A DNA stretch of 10,209 nt from Vulcanimicrobiota bacterium (GCA_003133185.1 PKWF01000155.1:3951-14159); one strand, 5' to 3'; positions 1 to 7,084 are shown, counted from the stretch's first letter. Numbers and translations are program-made. Notes: generated from the sequence alone by a model not told the origin.

Positions 1-286
1 CTCGGCGGCGGGATCGCCGTCGAAAAGCGCGAGCATCTCGCGAGCCTCGCGCAGCGAGGCGGCAATCCCGTCGAACGAAGCCGCTCGTTCGCGGAGCTCG
101 GAGAGCTCCTTCATCACGCGCTGCGCTGAATCGGGATCGTCCCAGAACTCGTTCGAGCGCGAGCGCTCGTCGAGCTCGGCTAAACGGCGGCGGGCTGCGG
201 CGTCGTCAAAGGCGCTCCTTGAGCGACTCCAGGCGCTCTTCGAGGCGGGCGATCGTCGTTCGTTGCGTTTCGCTCATGAGGTGCAT
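1..286 (-). CDS. prfB: Peptide chain release factor 2, N-terminal part, with programmed +1 frameshift (partial at left edge)
   Basis: RF2 recognises UGA and UAA stop codons on the ribosome and triggers release of the finished protein. Reading leftwards from ATG at 286-284, the first frame gives 26 residues ending LESLKERL, then TGA at 208-206. Skipping one base (T208) opens a frame that runs to base 1 for 69 codons. It contains NEFWDDPDSAQRVMKELSEL, the typical RF2 N-terminal coiled-coil region; the peptidyl-hydrolase GGQ domain lies beyond the edge. The junction reads CTT TGA C with AAGGAG three bases upstream, the same layout as the autoregulatory site of E. coli prfB. I chose ATG 286 because GGGAAG lies six bases before it; an in-frame ATG at 277 (MSETQ) is the alternative. 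Only about 95 residues of a roughly 360-residue protein are present. It is divergent from the gene at 381. Confidence 0.95.
205..220 (-). promoter_or_regulatory. RF2 programmed +1 ribosomal frameshift site
   Basis: On the minus strand the order is AAGGAG (220-215), CGC (214-212), CTT (211-209), TGA (208-206), C (205). An internal Shine-Dalgarno-like sequence three bases before CTT, then UGA followed by C, is the established prfB recoding signal. When RF2 is scarce, UGA is read slowly, tRNA-Leu slips from CUU to UUU and translation continues in the +1 frame; when RF2 is abundant, the 26-residue peptide terminates. The RF2-like sequence resumes immediately after the stop in the shifted frame, which supports function rather than a sequencing error. 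Confidence 0.95.
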
Positions 287-295
287 TCGTTTCTT

Positions 296-327
296 CCCGC
301 GACGATGCGGGCCTCTTGTCGCGAGGC
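296..327 (-). promoter_or_regulatory. Two tandem hairpins in the prfB leader
   Basis: Two short inverted repeats lie just upstream of prfB: GCCTC/GAGGC (arms 323-327 and 311-315, seven-base loop) and CCCGC/GCGGG (arms 307-311 and 296-300, six-base loop). On the minus strand the 3' arm of the second hairpin (GCGGG, 300-296) runs into the GGGAAG ribosome-binding site of ATG 286. Stems are only five pairs, base 311 is shared, and the region is GC-rich, so chance is possible. It also lies in the divergent gap, where both promoters must sit; no convincing -35/-10 pair was found on either strand. Confidence 0.3.
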
Positions 328-357
328 ACCTCGGTCGTGAACGAATCGCACTCTAAG

Positions 358-379
358 ACGGAGGTTTCACGGAGGTTTC
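358..379 (+). repeat. Tandem 11-bp duplication containing the ribosome-binding site of the gene at 381
   Basis: ACGGAGGTTTC occurs twice head to tail at 358-368 and 369-379. Each copy holds a strong Shine-Dalgarno GGAGG (360-364 and 371-375). The second copy is five bases before ATG 381, an effective spacing, and it fixes the start of that gene. The first copy would be 16 bases away and should be inactive as an RBS unless the intervening copy is lost. Confidence 0.85.
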
Positions 380-380
380 T

Positions 381-1262
381 ATGTACGTTGCGCCGCTCGC
401 AGGCTCGCTCGGCCCCGACTCTCTCTCGGCTCTCGCCGGAAACGCACAAGAAGGATCCCTGTTCGACGGTGGCGTTGCGCCGGCCGCAGGCGATAACATT
501 TCCCGATTCGTTCCCCCGTGGCTCAACAACGGGGCCGCCGACTCCGCTTACGGTGAGGCATCCTACAACAACCCCTCCCTGCAGGGACTCTTCGGCCCGC
601 TGATGGGCATCCTGCAGCAGCTGATGCAGATGCTGCAGTCGCTGATGGGCAACGGCAGTAGCGCTTCGCCCTACGGCGGTTACGGAAGCTGTCAGCCCCG
701 CAACGGCGGCGAGCGCTTTTTTCAAAATGCCACCGGCTCCAGCGACGGCGATCCTCATCTGTCGTTCAACGGAGCCCAATGGAACAACATGGCCTCTCAG
801 CCCGACTTGCTCAACTCCCGCTCTTTTCCAGGTGGATATCGAGTCTCAACGCAGGCGACGCCCCCGAACGCCAAAGGGATTACGTGGAACCAATCGGCGA
901 CGGTCTCCTTAAACAACGGGGCGACGACGATTACGATGAACAACAATGGGGAGCCATCGATCACGAGCTACGGTCAAACTCTTTCCGTCAGTCGAGGCCA
1001 GACGCTCGAGCTCGGTGACGGAGAGTCCGTCAAGTGCGAACAAAACGGCGCGTTGCGCGTCACGGCTCAAAACGCTCAGGGCAGCCAGATATCGACGACG
1101 CTCTCCGCTCGCGGTAACGGCGTCGACGTGGACGCAACGGCACATGACGTTGAGCTCGGCGGCGCGCTGGTCAACGGTTACCACGCGGAGCCCATTCCGC
1201 AGCCATACACGTTTGCGCCGTCGAGTTCGGCCGCACCGCCGGTCGTGTTTCCGGGCGAGTAA
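381..1262 (+). CDS. GDPH-motif, beta-rich secreted-type protein (DUF1521/MIIA- or VWD-like)
   Basis: A 293-residue protein with a firm start: GGAGG five bases before ATG. Residues 1-65 are Gly/Ala/Ser-rich with no Sec signal or membrane helix. Residues 68-90 (GLFGPLMGILQQLMQMLQSL) form a Leu/Met/Gln amphipathic helix reminiscent of harpins and other type III-exported proteins. After a Gly/Tyr-rich linker comes SDGDPHLSFNGAQW (121-134), then about 130 residues of Asn/Thr/Gly-rich alternating strands and a Pro/Ser tail. GDPH opens both VWD domains and the metal-ion-inducible autocleavage (MIIA, DUF1521) domain of rhizobial NopE1; in both, the Asp-Pro bond can self-cleave, here D124-P125. Cysteines are C104 and C219. 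Family placement rests on motif and overall style, so the function is uncertain. Export without a Sec signal is inferred. The receptor gene follows, 19 or 74 bases downstream depending on its true start. Confidence 0.7.
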   Translation: MYVAPLAGSLGPDSLSALAGNAQEGSLFDGGVAPAAGDNISRFVPPWLNNGAADSAYGEASYNNPSLQGLFGPLMGILQQLMQMLQSLMGNGSSASPYGGYGSCQPRNGGERFFQNATGSSDGDPHLSFNGAQWNNMASQPDLLNSRSFPGGYRVSTQATPPNAKGITWNQSATVSLNNGATTITMNNNGEPSITSYGQTLSVSRGQTLELGDGESVKCEQNGALRVTAQNAQGSQISTTLSARGNGVDVDATAHDVELGGALVNGYHAEPIPQPYTFAPSSSAAPPVVFPGE

Positions 1263-1271
1263 CCTGCAAGC

Positions 1272-1284
1272 AAGGTACTCTATG
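1272..1284 (+). other. Alternative start site for the TonB receptor (SD plus ATG) in another frame
   Basis: AAGG at 1272-1275 is followed six bases later by ATG 1282. This frame reads MALRRRPESVRAVPTLDF and stays open to 1413. Its basic N-terminus is what the receptor signal peptide lacks. Omitting C1336 joins TTT (1333-1335) directly to GTG 1337 and gives a normal n-region followed by a long hydrophobic core. The two frames differ by one base, so the site may mark a sequencing indel, a real frameshift mutation or, less likely, recoding. Confidence 0.4.
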
Positions 1285-1336
1285 GCGTTACGGCGGCGGC
1301 CCGAATCCGTTCGCGCCGTTCCAACGTTAGACTTTC

Positions 1337-3646
1337 GTGCTTGCCACGCTCTCCCTCGCGCTTGCATTATCACCAGCGGCGGCTCCGCATTCAACTCCCA
1401 CTCCCCGGCCTAAAACCAAGCACTCGCGCCTCTACCGGACGATCGGGCACGTCATTTCGCACGGACGCAATCAGAATCTGGTCGGCAAGGTGCCTGCCGC
1501 CTCCGTGGGATCGATCGACCAAGAGCAGATCAAGACGCGCCCCGTTCTGCGACCGGGCGAAATCCTCGAGGCGATTCCCGGGCTGCTCATCAGCCAGCAC
1601 AGCGGCGAAGGTAAGGCAAACCAATATTACCTGCGCGGCTTCCAGCTCGATCACGGAACCGACCTAGAGAGCACGATCGCGGGAACGCCAATCAACCTTC
1701 CGACTCACGCGCACGGCCAAGGATACTCCGATATCAACTGGCTGATCCCCGAGCTCGTCAGCTACGTCGACTTCGAGAAAGGGCCCTACTATGCGTACAA
1801 CGGCGATTTTTCGGCCGCGGGCGCGTACGCGATTTACTACAAGAATACACTCGCTGCGCCCCTGACGGAGCTTGGGATTGGAGATTACGGCTACGGAAAT
1901 GTTCTGGTCGCCGATTCTCCACGCGTTGGCGCCGGCAATTTGCTGTACGCATTCCAGATTTACCACGACAACGGCTCGTTTGTGCATCCCGACGAGTACG
2001 CCAAGTTCAACGGCGTGTTGCGTTGGAGCCGCTCGACCCCCAACTCCAACTTCAGCGTTACCGCGATGGGATACCATGGCACTTTTCAATCCAGCGATCA
2101 GATTCCGGAGCGGCTCGTGGCCGCCGGCGAGTTGAGCCCCTATGGATTGATCGATCCGTGGGATGGCGGCACGACCTACCGTTATTCGCTTGCGAGCCAA
2201 TGGCAGGAGAGCGATGCTCGCGGAGTTACCCAAGTCAACGCGTTTGGCTTCCAACAGTATCTCAATCTCTTCTCCGACTTCACCTATTACTTAGATGACG
2301 CTACCGATTATTACAACGTCACCCAAAACCCGATCACGTGCACCCCAGGATACGTAACCTGCGATCCCGGATCGCTGCACGTCAAGAGTTACATCTCATA
2401 CTGTCCGGCAAACGACGCCCCGATCGCCACGCACGCCGCACCACACACGGTGACGCCAAGCCCGTTCGTTTTTTCCTGCGGCGACCAACGCGAACAACTC
2501 GACCGGCGGTTCGTCTCCGGGCTCAATATCTCGCGGAGCCTCAATCCGAACGGCAGGATTACGACCACCGCCGGACTCGGCGTGCGCAACGACAACGTCC
2601 CCGAGGTCGGGCTCTTTCTCGCGCACGATCAGGTAGCGTATCCGGACGGCACGCTCAGTCTCGCGCACGTGGTCGAGCGCGATACGTACGCTTGGGTTCA
2701 GAGCCTCATTCGGGTGGGACAGCGCCTCCAGCTCACTCCGGGCCTGCGCGCGGACGCATACGACTTCGACGTGGCCGACGTCGTCGGGGCGGACTCCGGA
2801 AGAGTCGCTTCGGGCATCGTCTGCCCGAAGTTCACTGCGGCGTATACCCTGTCGCCATATCAGGAACTCTATGCCGACTGGGGGCAAGGCTTTCACAGCA
2901 ACGATGCGCGCGGCGTAACCGACACGCTCGACCCGCAGACTCAAGTGCCCTACAACTACCTAGGGCAACCGGTGCTCCAGAACGCGCCGCTGGTTCGCGC
3001 AGAAGGCGCCGAGCTGGGTTATCGTTATTCGCGCGGCGGGTTGAACAGCACGATTTCGTTCTGGCAGCTGCATCTCAACTCCGAGCTGGTCTTCGACGGT
3101 GACGCCGGGGTAACGTACGCCGGAGGCCCCACGATGCGGCGCGGCATTGAGTTCGCCAACTTCTACCAGCCGCTCCCGTGGCTTACGCTCGACGCCGATA
3201 TTGCGACCTCGAACGCGCGCTTTCTCAACGATCCCGACAATCAGGGAACGTACGTGCCGGAGTCGATCGACGCCGTCACGGCGGCCGGAGTCACGGTGAA
3301 TGAGAGCAACTACGCTGCGAGTCTGCGGCTACGCTACTTCGGACCCCGCGTTTTGGATCAAGAGGGCAACGCCGTGTCGGCGGCGTCGGTTACCTACGAC
3401 GCCCAGGGAACGTGGAAGTCCCATCGCGGATACGACCTCCAGGCGGACGTCTTCAACATCTTCAACGCGCAGACCGACGACGTCGAATATTATTACCAGT
3501 CGTGGCTCCCGCAGGACGCCCGCAACCCCGCGTACGCGCGAAATCCTTTAATCAATCCGACCCGTGGGGGAGCGGGCGTGAGCGACTATTACTTTCATCC
3601 GGGCGAGAAGCGCACCGTCCGATTAACGCTCGTCACCCGTCCATAG
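1337..3646 (+). CDS. TonB-dependent outer-membrane receptor
   Basis: A 769-residue TonB-dependent receptor, an outer-membrane barrel that imports scarce ligands using energy passed on by TonB-ExbBD. Residues 2-17 form a hydrophobic signal core. The plug spans about 45-170, with RPGEILEAIPGLLISQHSGE, ANQYYLRGFQLDHGTD and LPTHAHGQGYSDINWLIPEL; this His-rich THAHGQGY signature marks a recognisable receptor subfamily whose ligand I do not know. The remainder, rich in aromatic alternating strands, is the barrel. Cysteines 335, 342, 356 and 381 cluster in what is probably an extracellular loop. Oddities: GTG start without an SD, no positive charge before the signal core, an in-frame TAG at 1328 just upstream, and a C-terminus ending LTLVTRP rather than in an aromatic residue. 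It may be cotranscribed with the gene at 381. No TonB or ExbBD gene is present. Confidence 0.93.
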   Translation: MLATLSLALALSPAAAPHSTPTPRPKTKHSRLYRTIGHVISHGRNQNLVGKVPAASVGSIDQEQIKTRPVLRPGEILEAIPGLLISQHSGEGKANQYYLRGFQLDHGTDLESTIAGTPINLPTHAHGQGYSDINWLIPELVSYVDFEKGPYYAYNGDFSAAGAYAIYYKNTLAAPLTELGIGDYGYGNVLVADSPRVGAGNLLYAFQIYHDNGSFVHPDEYAKFNGVLRWSRSTPNSNFSVTAMGYHGTFQSSDQIPERLVAAGELSPYGLIDPWDGGTTYRYSLASQWQESDARGVTQVNAFGFQQYLNLFSDFTYYLDDATDYYNVTQNPITCTPGYVTCDPGSLHVKSYISYCPANDAPIATHAAPHTVTPSPFVFSCGDQREQLDRRFVSGLNISRSLNPNGRITTTAGLGVRNDNVPEVGLFLAHDQVAYPDGTLSLAHVVERDTYAWVQSLIRVGQRLQLTPGLRADAYDFDVADVVGADSGRVASGIVCPKFTAAYTLSPYQELYADWGQGFHSNDARGVTDTLDPQTQVPYNYLGQPVLQNAPLVRAEGAELGYRYSRGGLNSTISFWQLHLNSELVFDGDAGVTYAGGPTMRRGIEFANFYQPLPWLTLDADIATSNARFLNDPDNQGTYVPESIDAVTAAGVTVNESNYAASLRLRYFGPRVLDQEGNAVSAASVTYDAQGTWKSHRGYDLQADVFNIFNAQTDDVEYYYQSWLPQDARNPAYARNPLINPTRGGAGVSDYYFHPGEKRTVRLTLVTRP

Positions 3647-3650
3647 AGGA

Positions 3651-3672
3651 GACCGCGATAGCTAGACCGCGA
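3651..3672. repeat. Short direct repeat in the receptor/kup convergent junction
   Basis: GACCGCGA occurs at 3651-3658 and 3665-3672, covering the 15-bp gap between the receptor stop (3644-3646) and the kup stop (3664-3662) and the last kup codons. It is a direct, not inverted, repeat and so cannot form a terminator. No rho-independent terminator is visible for either convergent gene, so transcripts probably overlap or end through Rho. Confidence 0.5.
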
Positions 3673-5524
3673 CCTCGACGCCGACCTCGATTTGCCGGTT
3701 CGCTTTGATTTCAAGCTCGGTAGCCAGCGTGCGCGAGTTGCGCTGCAACACTTCGAAGAATCGCCGTTGCCAACTCGGCAATCCGCCGGTCCTCTTACCG
3801 ACGATGACGGGATTGGCGAAGACGAACGACGTCGTATCTTTGTCGATGTTCAAATTCGCGGCACCGCAAGCGTTGAGAATCGGTGCCAATCTTTGCATTT
3901 CCATGTAGCCGAAATCGGCGCGAATTCGCACGAGCCGCTCCGAGATCTCGTCGATCGTTACGCGTCGATCTTCCGGCACATACGGGCGCGCGACTCTCTT
4001 TACAGTTAGCAAGATGACGAGCTCGTCGCTGACGAGCCGTTCGAGCCACCGATGGGAGTTGACGAAAGGAACGCCGGTAGGATCGCCGCTAAGAAGGACG
4101 ACGGCGCCTTGCGGTGGCGATGCCAGCGCGCCGTGCTCGGTCACGAACTTCTCCACCGGCTCTCGCTGCCCGAGCAGCTCGCGCGCGACCGCTCGCCGTC
4201 CCATGAGCCAGGTAACGGCAGTCACCGAGATGACGGCCGCGATGGCAAGCGGCAGCCACGCCCCGTCGATGAACTTGTGCAGACCGGCAAGAACAAAGGT
4301 TGCATCGAGCAGCGCGAACGCGCCCGCCACCGCCAGGGCCGCCACCGGCTTCCAGCCCAGCGCGCGGGTCGCCACAACGTAAAATACGATATCAGTCGCG
4401 AGCATCGTCGCGGAGACGGCGAGACCGTACATTGCCGCGAGCCGGTCGCTGCTGCGGAACGTGACAACGAGCAGAATGCACACGATTGCGAGGATCGCGT
4501 TAACGAACGGCACGTAGACCTGCCCGCGCTGATCCTTGGATGTATGCAGCACCGTCATGTTTGGACAGAGATTGAGGGCTATGGCTTGCTCGGTCAGAGT
4601 AAATGCGCCCGATATCAACGACTGGGACGCAATGATCGTGGCGGCAGTGGCCAAGACTACCATCGGTATCAGCGTCCAGCCCGGCGTGAGTGCGTAGAAT
4701 GGCGAATCGAGCGCTCTGGGATCGGCGGCGACGAGCGCACCCTGACCGGCGTAGTTCAGAATGAGTGCCGGAAACACGAAGCCATACCATGCTAGCGTGA
4801 TGGGAATGCGACCGAAGTGCGACATGTCGGCATAAAGCGCTTCGGCCCCGGTCATTCCGAGAATGATCGCACCGAAGATGAGAAACCCGAAGATTCCGTG
4901 ATGCGTTACGAACCGCACGGCGTGCAGCGGATTGAGCGCGGCAAGAATCGCGGGATGGGCGACGATCGCAATCAGGCCCGACGCGGCGATCGCGACAAAC
5001 CAGAAGGCCATGATCGGGCCGAAGATGACTCCAACGCTTTGCGTTCCTCGCCATTGAATCGCAAACAGCCCCAGCAAGATTCCAGCCGAGATCGGAACGA
5101 TAAGATGTTGTGCTGCCGGCGTGGCGACACCCAGTCCCTCGACCGCCGAGATCACCGAGATCGCGGGCGTGATCATCCCGTCGCCAATAATCATCGCTCC
5201 TCCGACCACGGCCACCCAGAGAAGCCAGTCGACGTGCATCGGAACGCCGAATATCTTCGGAGGCTCGGCGCGCGCCAGCAAGGCGAGAATCCCGCCCTCG
5301 CCGTCGTGATCGACGCGCATCAAAACCGTGACGTACTTAATGCAAACGACGAAGAAAAGCGCCCAAACGAGCAGCGAGACGATGCCGACCGCATTCTCTA
5401 CCGTCGCAGCGGCATTCGAACTCGTGAAGCAGGTCTTGATCGTGTAAAGCGGGCTGGTTCCGATGTCGCCGAAGACGACCCCGAGCGCCGCGATGGCAAG
5501 ACCCGCCGGCAATGGTCGACGCAA
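3662..5524 (-). CDS. kup: KUP-family potassium uptake transporter
   Basis: An inner-membrane K+ uptake protein of the KUP/HAK/KT family, generally regarded as a K+/H+ symporter. It has 620 residues, close to E. coli Kup (622). The hallmark GDIGTSPLYT is at 19-28, the acidic GEGG loop motif at 75-78, and GDGMITPAISVISAVEG at about 114-130. Repeated hydrophobic segments continue to about residue 440, consistent with 12 membrane helices, followed by a soluble C-terminal domain of about 180 residues. The start is TTG at 5524, forced by an in-frame TGA two codons upstream that is the stop of the amine oxidase gene. A TTG at codon 5 is the only close alternative, and neither has a clear SD, so translation probably relies on coupling to the upstream gene. 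It forms an operon with the oxidase and ends 15 bp from the convergent receptor. Confidence 0.97.
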   Translation of the reverse strand: MRRPLPAGLAIAALGVVFGDIGTSPLYTIKTCFTSSNAAATVENAVGIVSLLVWALFFVVCIKYVTVLMRVDHDGEGGILALLARAEPPKIFGVPMHVDWLLWVAVVGGAMIIGDGMITPAISVISAVEGLGVATPAAQHLIVPISAGILLGLFAIQWRGTQSVGVIFGPIMAFWFVAIAASGLIAIVAHPAILAALNPLHAVRFVTHHGIFGFLIFGAIILGMTGAEALYADMSHFGRIPITLAWYGFVFPALILNYAGQGALVAADPRALDSPFYALTPGWTLIPMVVLATAATIIASQSLISGAFTLTEQAIALNLCPNMTVLHTSKDQRGQVYVPFVNAILAIVCILLVVTFRSSDRLAAMYGLAVSATMLATDIVFYVVATRALGWKPVAALAVAGAFALLDATFVLAGLHKFIDGAWLPLAIAAVISVTAVTWLMGRRAVARELLGQREPVEKFVTEHGALASPPQGAVVLLSGDPTGVPFVNSHRWLERLVSDELVILLTVKRVARPYVPEDRRVTIDEISERLVRIRADFGYMEMQRLAPILNACGAANLNIDKDTTSFVFANPVIVGKRTGGLPSWQRRFFEVLQRNSRTLATELEIKANRQIEVGVEVAV

Positions 5525-5527
5525 CGA

Positions 5528-7015
5528 TCAGCTACTGACTCGCGCGATCTCGCGCGCGGCGCGCTCGCCCGAGATGACCGCGCCGTTAATGTACCCCATA
5601 TCGTTATACGATGTCTGCTCGCCGGCAAAGAACACGTTGCGCTCCGGCAGCGGCTCGATTCCGGCGAACTGCGTGTACTGGCCTACTCCGTAGTACGAAT
5701 ACGCCCCATGGTGCCACGGATCGTGCGCCCACACGTCGAGGTACGCGACGCCCGTGTAGAGTTTCGCGATTCCCGGATAGACGCGATCGAGTTCGCCGAC
5801 GTACTTTTCTGCGATGGCCTTCGGCGCGGGACCATGGGGGGCGGCGGGGAGCACCCCGCGTCGCCCACCCGGAAAGCCCACGAGAATTCCGTATTTGCCC
5901 GGCTGCGCCGCCGAGACGTCCCACGATTCCTCGTAGGGAAACTGTACGTAAGAGGAGCCGTCGTAGCGCTCCGCATTCCATATTCGGCGACGGAATTGCA
6001 TGTGCAGCTTCGCGTTCGTGCCGAGCTCGAGATTTTCGATCGCGATGCGCTTGAGCGGCGAGAATCGAACGCGCCGCAGATCCACCTTACGCAGCGTCGT
6101 GAAGGGAATCGCAAGGCAGACGAAGTCGGCGGTTACGTCGAAGACGTGCTTCTCCGCCGCAAACGTGCAGATCAGCGACCCGTCCGAACGCTCGCGCAGT
6201 GCGACGAGCGCCGTGCTGGTCTCGACCGCGCCGGAGGGAAGTGCCGCCGCCATCCGCGTGGCGAGTTGATCGTTGCCGCCCTCGATGTGTAACGCCTCGT
6301 CCGTCCCGTCAACGTTGAAATCGTTAGGCCCTTCGAAGCCGAGCAGATAAATCAAATTCAGCGCGCTTTGATGCGAGGGATCGGCTCCGAACTCGCCGAC
6401 ACACCCGTTCGCGAGCAGGGCACCGATCTTCGAGCTCTGACCACCGGGAACGTTCGACTCGATCCAATCGGCAACGCTCGTGCGATCGAGCGCTCGACCC
6501 GCCGGCGTCGAGCGATCGTACTTTGTCGGATAACCGGCCGCACGCGCCGCGGCATGAAGCGGTTTGCGAACGTGCGCGAGGTAGTCAGCCTTCGCCTCGT
6601 CAACGGTATAGCGAACGCCTTTGAAAAAATACGTGTCGTGTCCCGGCTCGTGGCGATTGACGTTGATCAGCCGCAAGTCGAGCTCGCGCGCAAGACGTTG
6701 GACCTCGAGCTGGCCAATCGAGATAAACTCTCCGCCATGTTCGGCAATCTGGCCCTCCGCGAAATAGTTGCGCAACGTCCACGTCCGTCCGCCGATGCGA
6801 TCGCTCGCCTCGAAGACACGGCTCGCGATGCCGGCTTGTCGCAGACGGTAGGCACACGTGAGCCCGGCAGCGCCGGCCCCCACGATGACCACGCGCCGGT
6901 CCTTCAGGCCAGCCCGAAGAAATACTCCCGGCACTTGATGCACGCCCGGAAGTTCCGTGCACGCTGCAAGCGCGCTTGCAGCGCCGGCGAGGAACGCATG
7001 CCGCGTGTAACGCAT
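5528..7015 (-). CDS. Flavin-containing amine oxidase, predicted lipoprotein
   Basis: A 495-residue FAD-dependent amine oxidase-family enzyme; members oxidise amines to imines, with hydrogen peroxide as by-product. The substrate here is not predictable. The leader MRYTRHAFLAGAASALAAC has a lipobox (L16-A-A-C19), so the protein is probably lipid-anchored. TRHAFL resembles a Tat motif with His in place of the second Arg, interesting because FAD proteins are often exported folded. The FAD dinucleotide motif VVIVGAGAAG is at about 42-51, the acidic FEASDRIGGR segment at about 68-77, and the C-terminal flavin motif FFAGE (462-466) with GYINGAVISG (474-483). Length is normal for the family. ATG 7015 is the natural start because it places the leader correctly, though no strong SD is visible. 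It is divergent from the patatin gene and lies directly upstream of kup in the same reading frame. Confidence 0.93.
   Translation of the reverse strand: MRYTRHAFLAGAASALAACTELPGVHQVPGVFLRAGLKDRRVVIVGAGAAGLTCAYRLRQAGIASRVFEASDRIGGRTWTLRNYFAEGQIAEHGGEFISIGQLEVQRLARELDLRLINVNRHEPGHDTYFFKGVRYTVDEAKADYLAHVRKPLHAAARAAGYPTKYDRSTPAGRALDRTSVADWIESNVPGGQSSKIGALLANGCVGEFGADPSHQSALNLIYLLGFEGPNDFNVDGTDEALHIEGGNDQLATRMAAALPSGAVETSTALVALRERSDGSLICTFAAEKHVFDVTADFVCLAIPFTTLRKVDLRRVRFSPLKRIAIENLELGTNAKLHMQFRRRIWNAERYDGSSYVQFPYEESWDVSAAQPGKYGILVGFPGGRRGVLPAAPHGPAPKAIAEKYVGELDRVYPGIAKLYTGVAYLDVWAHDPWHHGAYSYYGVGQYTQFAGIEPLPERNVFFAGEQTSYNDMGYINGAVISGERAAREIARVSS
6962..6983. repeat. Perfect 22-bp palindrome in the oxidase signal-peptide codons
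   Basis: CGCTGCAAGCG (6962-6972) is followed without spacer by its exact reverse complement (6973-6983). It encodes the lipobox region of the amine oxidase (residues about 12-18, ASALAA) and lies some 30 bases inside the gene, about 120 bp from the patatin start. An 11-bp perfect arm is unusual even at this GC content. It could be a regulator site for the divergent pair or a strong hairpin at the 5' end of the oxidase mRNA. Confidence 0.6.
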
Positions 7016-7084
7016 CGCCGGCTATAGATGCAATGCCTGCACCCGAATGCCTCCAACGATCGCGAGGCGGTGGGATATCGCGCG

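Noticed and set aside
44..109. Inverted repeats in prfB coding sequence (GCCTCG/CGAGGC at 44-60, GGAGCTC/GAGCTCC at 93-109)
   Set aside because: They lie over 95 bases past the frameshift site, and RF2 recoding needs no downstream stem; likely by-products of GAG/CTC-rich coiled-coil codons.
180..779. 199-codon minus-strand ORF overlapping prfB and the GDPH protein gene
   Set aside because: It is antisense to the well-supported gene at 381 and only crosses the prfB frameshift region in the wrong frame; it has no domain-like pattern.
1290..1319. Inverted repeat ACGGCG/CGCCGT between the GDPH gene and the receptor, considered as a terminator
   Set aside because: The loop is 18 bases, no T-tract follows, and it would overlap the probable coding start at 1282.
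2338..3102. 254-codon plus-strand ORF inside the TonB receptor
   Set aside because: It is an out-of-frame shadow with extreme Arg content; the receptor frame is continuous and has barrel-like patterning.
4817..6292. 491-codon plus-strand ORF antisense to kup and the amine oxidase
   Set aside because: Both opposite-strand genes have unmistakable family motifs. This frame is Arg/Asp-rich without hydrophobic core patterning, typical of an antisense frame in high-GC DNA.
6368..7027. 219-codon plus-strand ORF antisense to the oxidase N-terminus
   Set aside because: It mirrors the FAD-binding region of a real gene and has no recognisable fold signature or RBS support.
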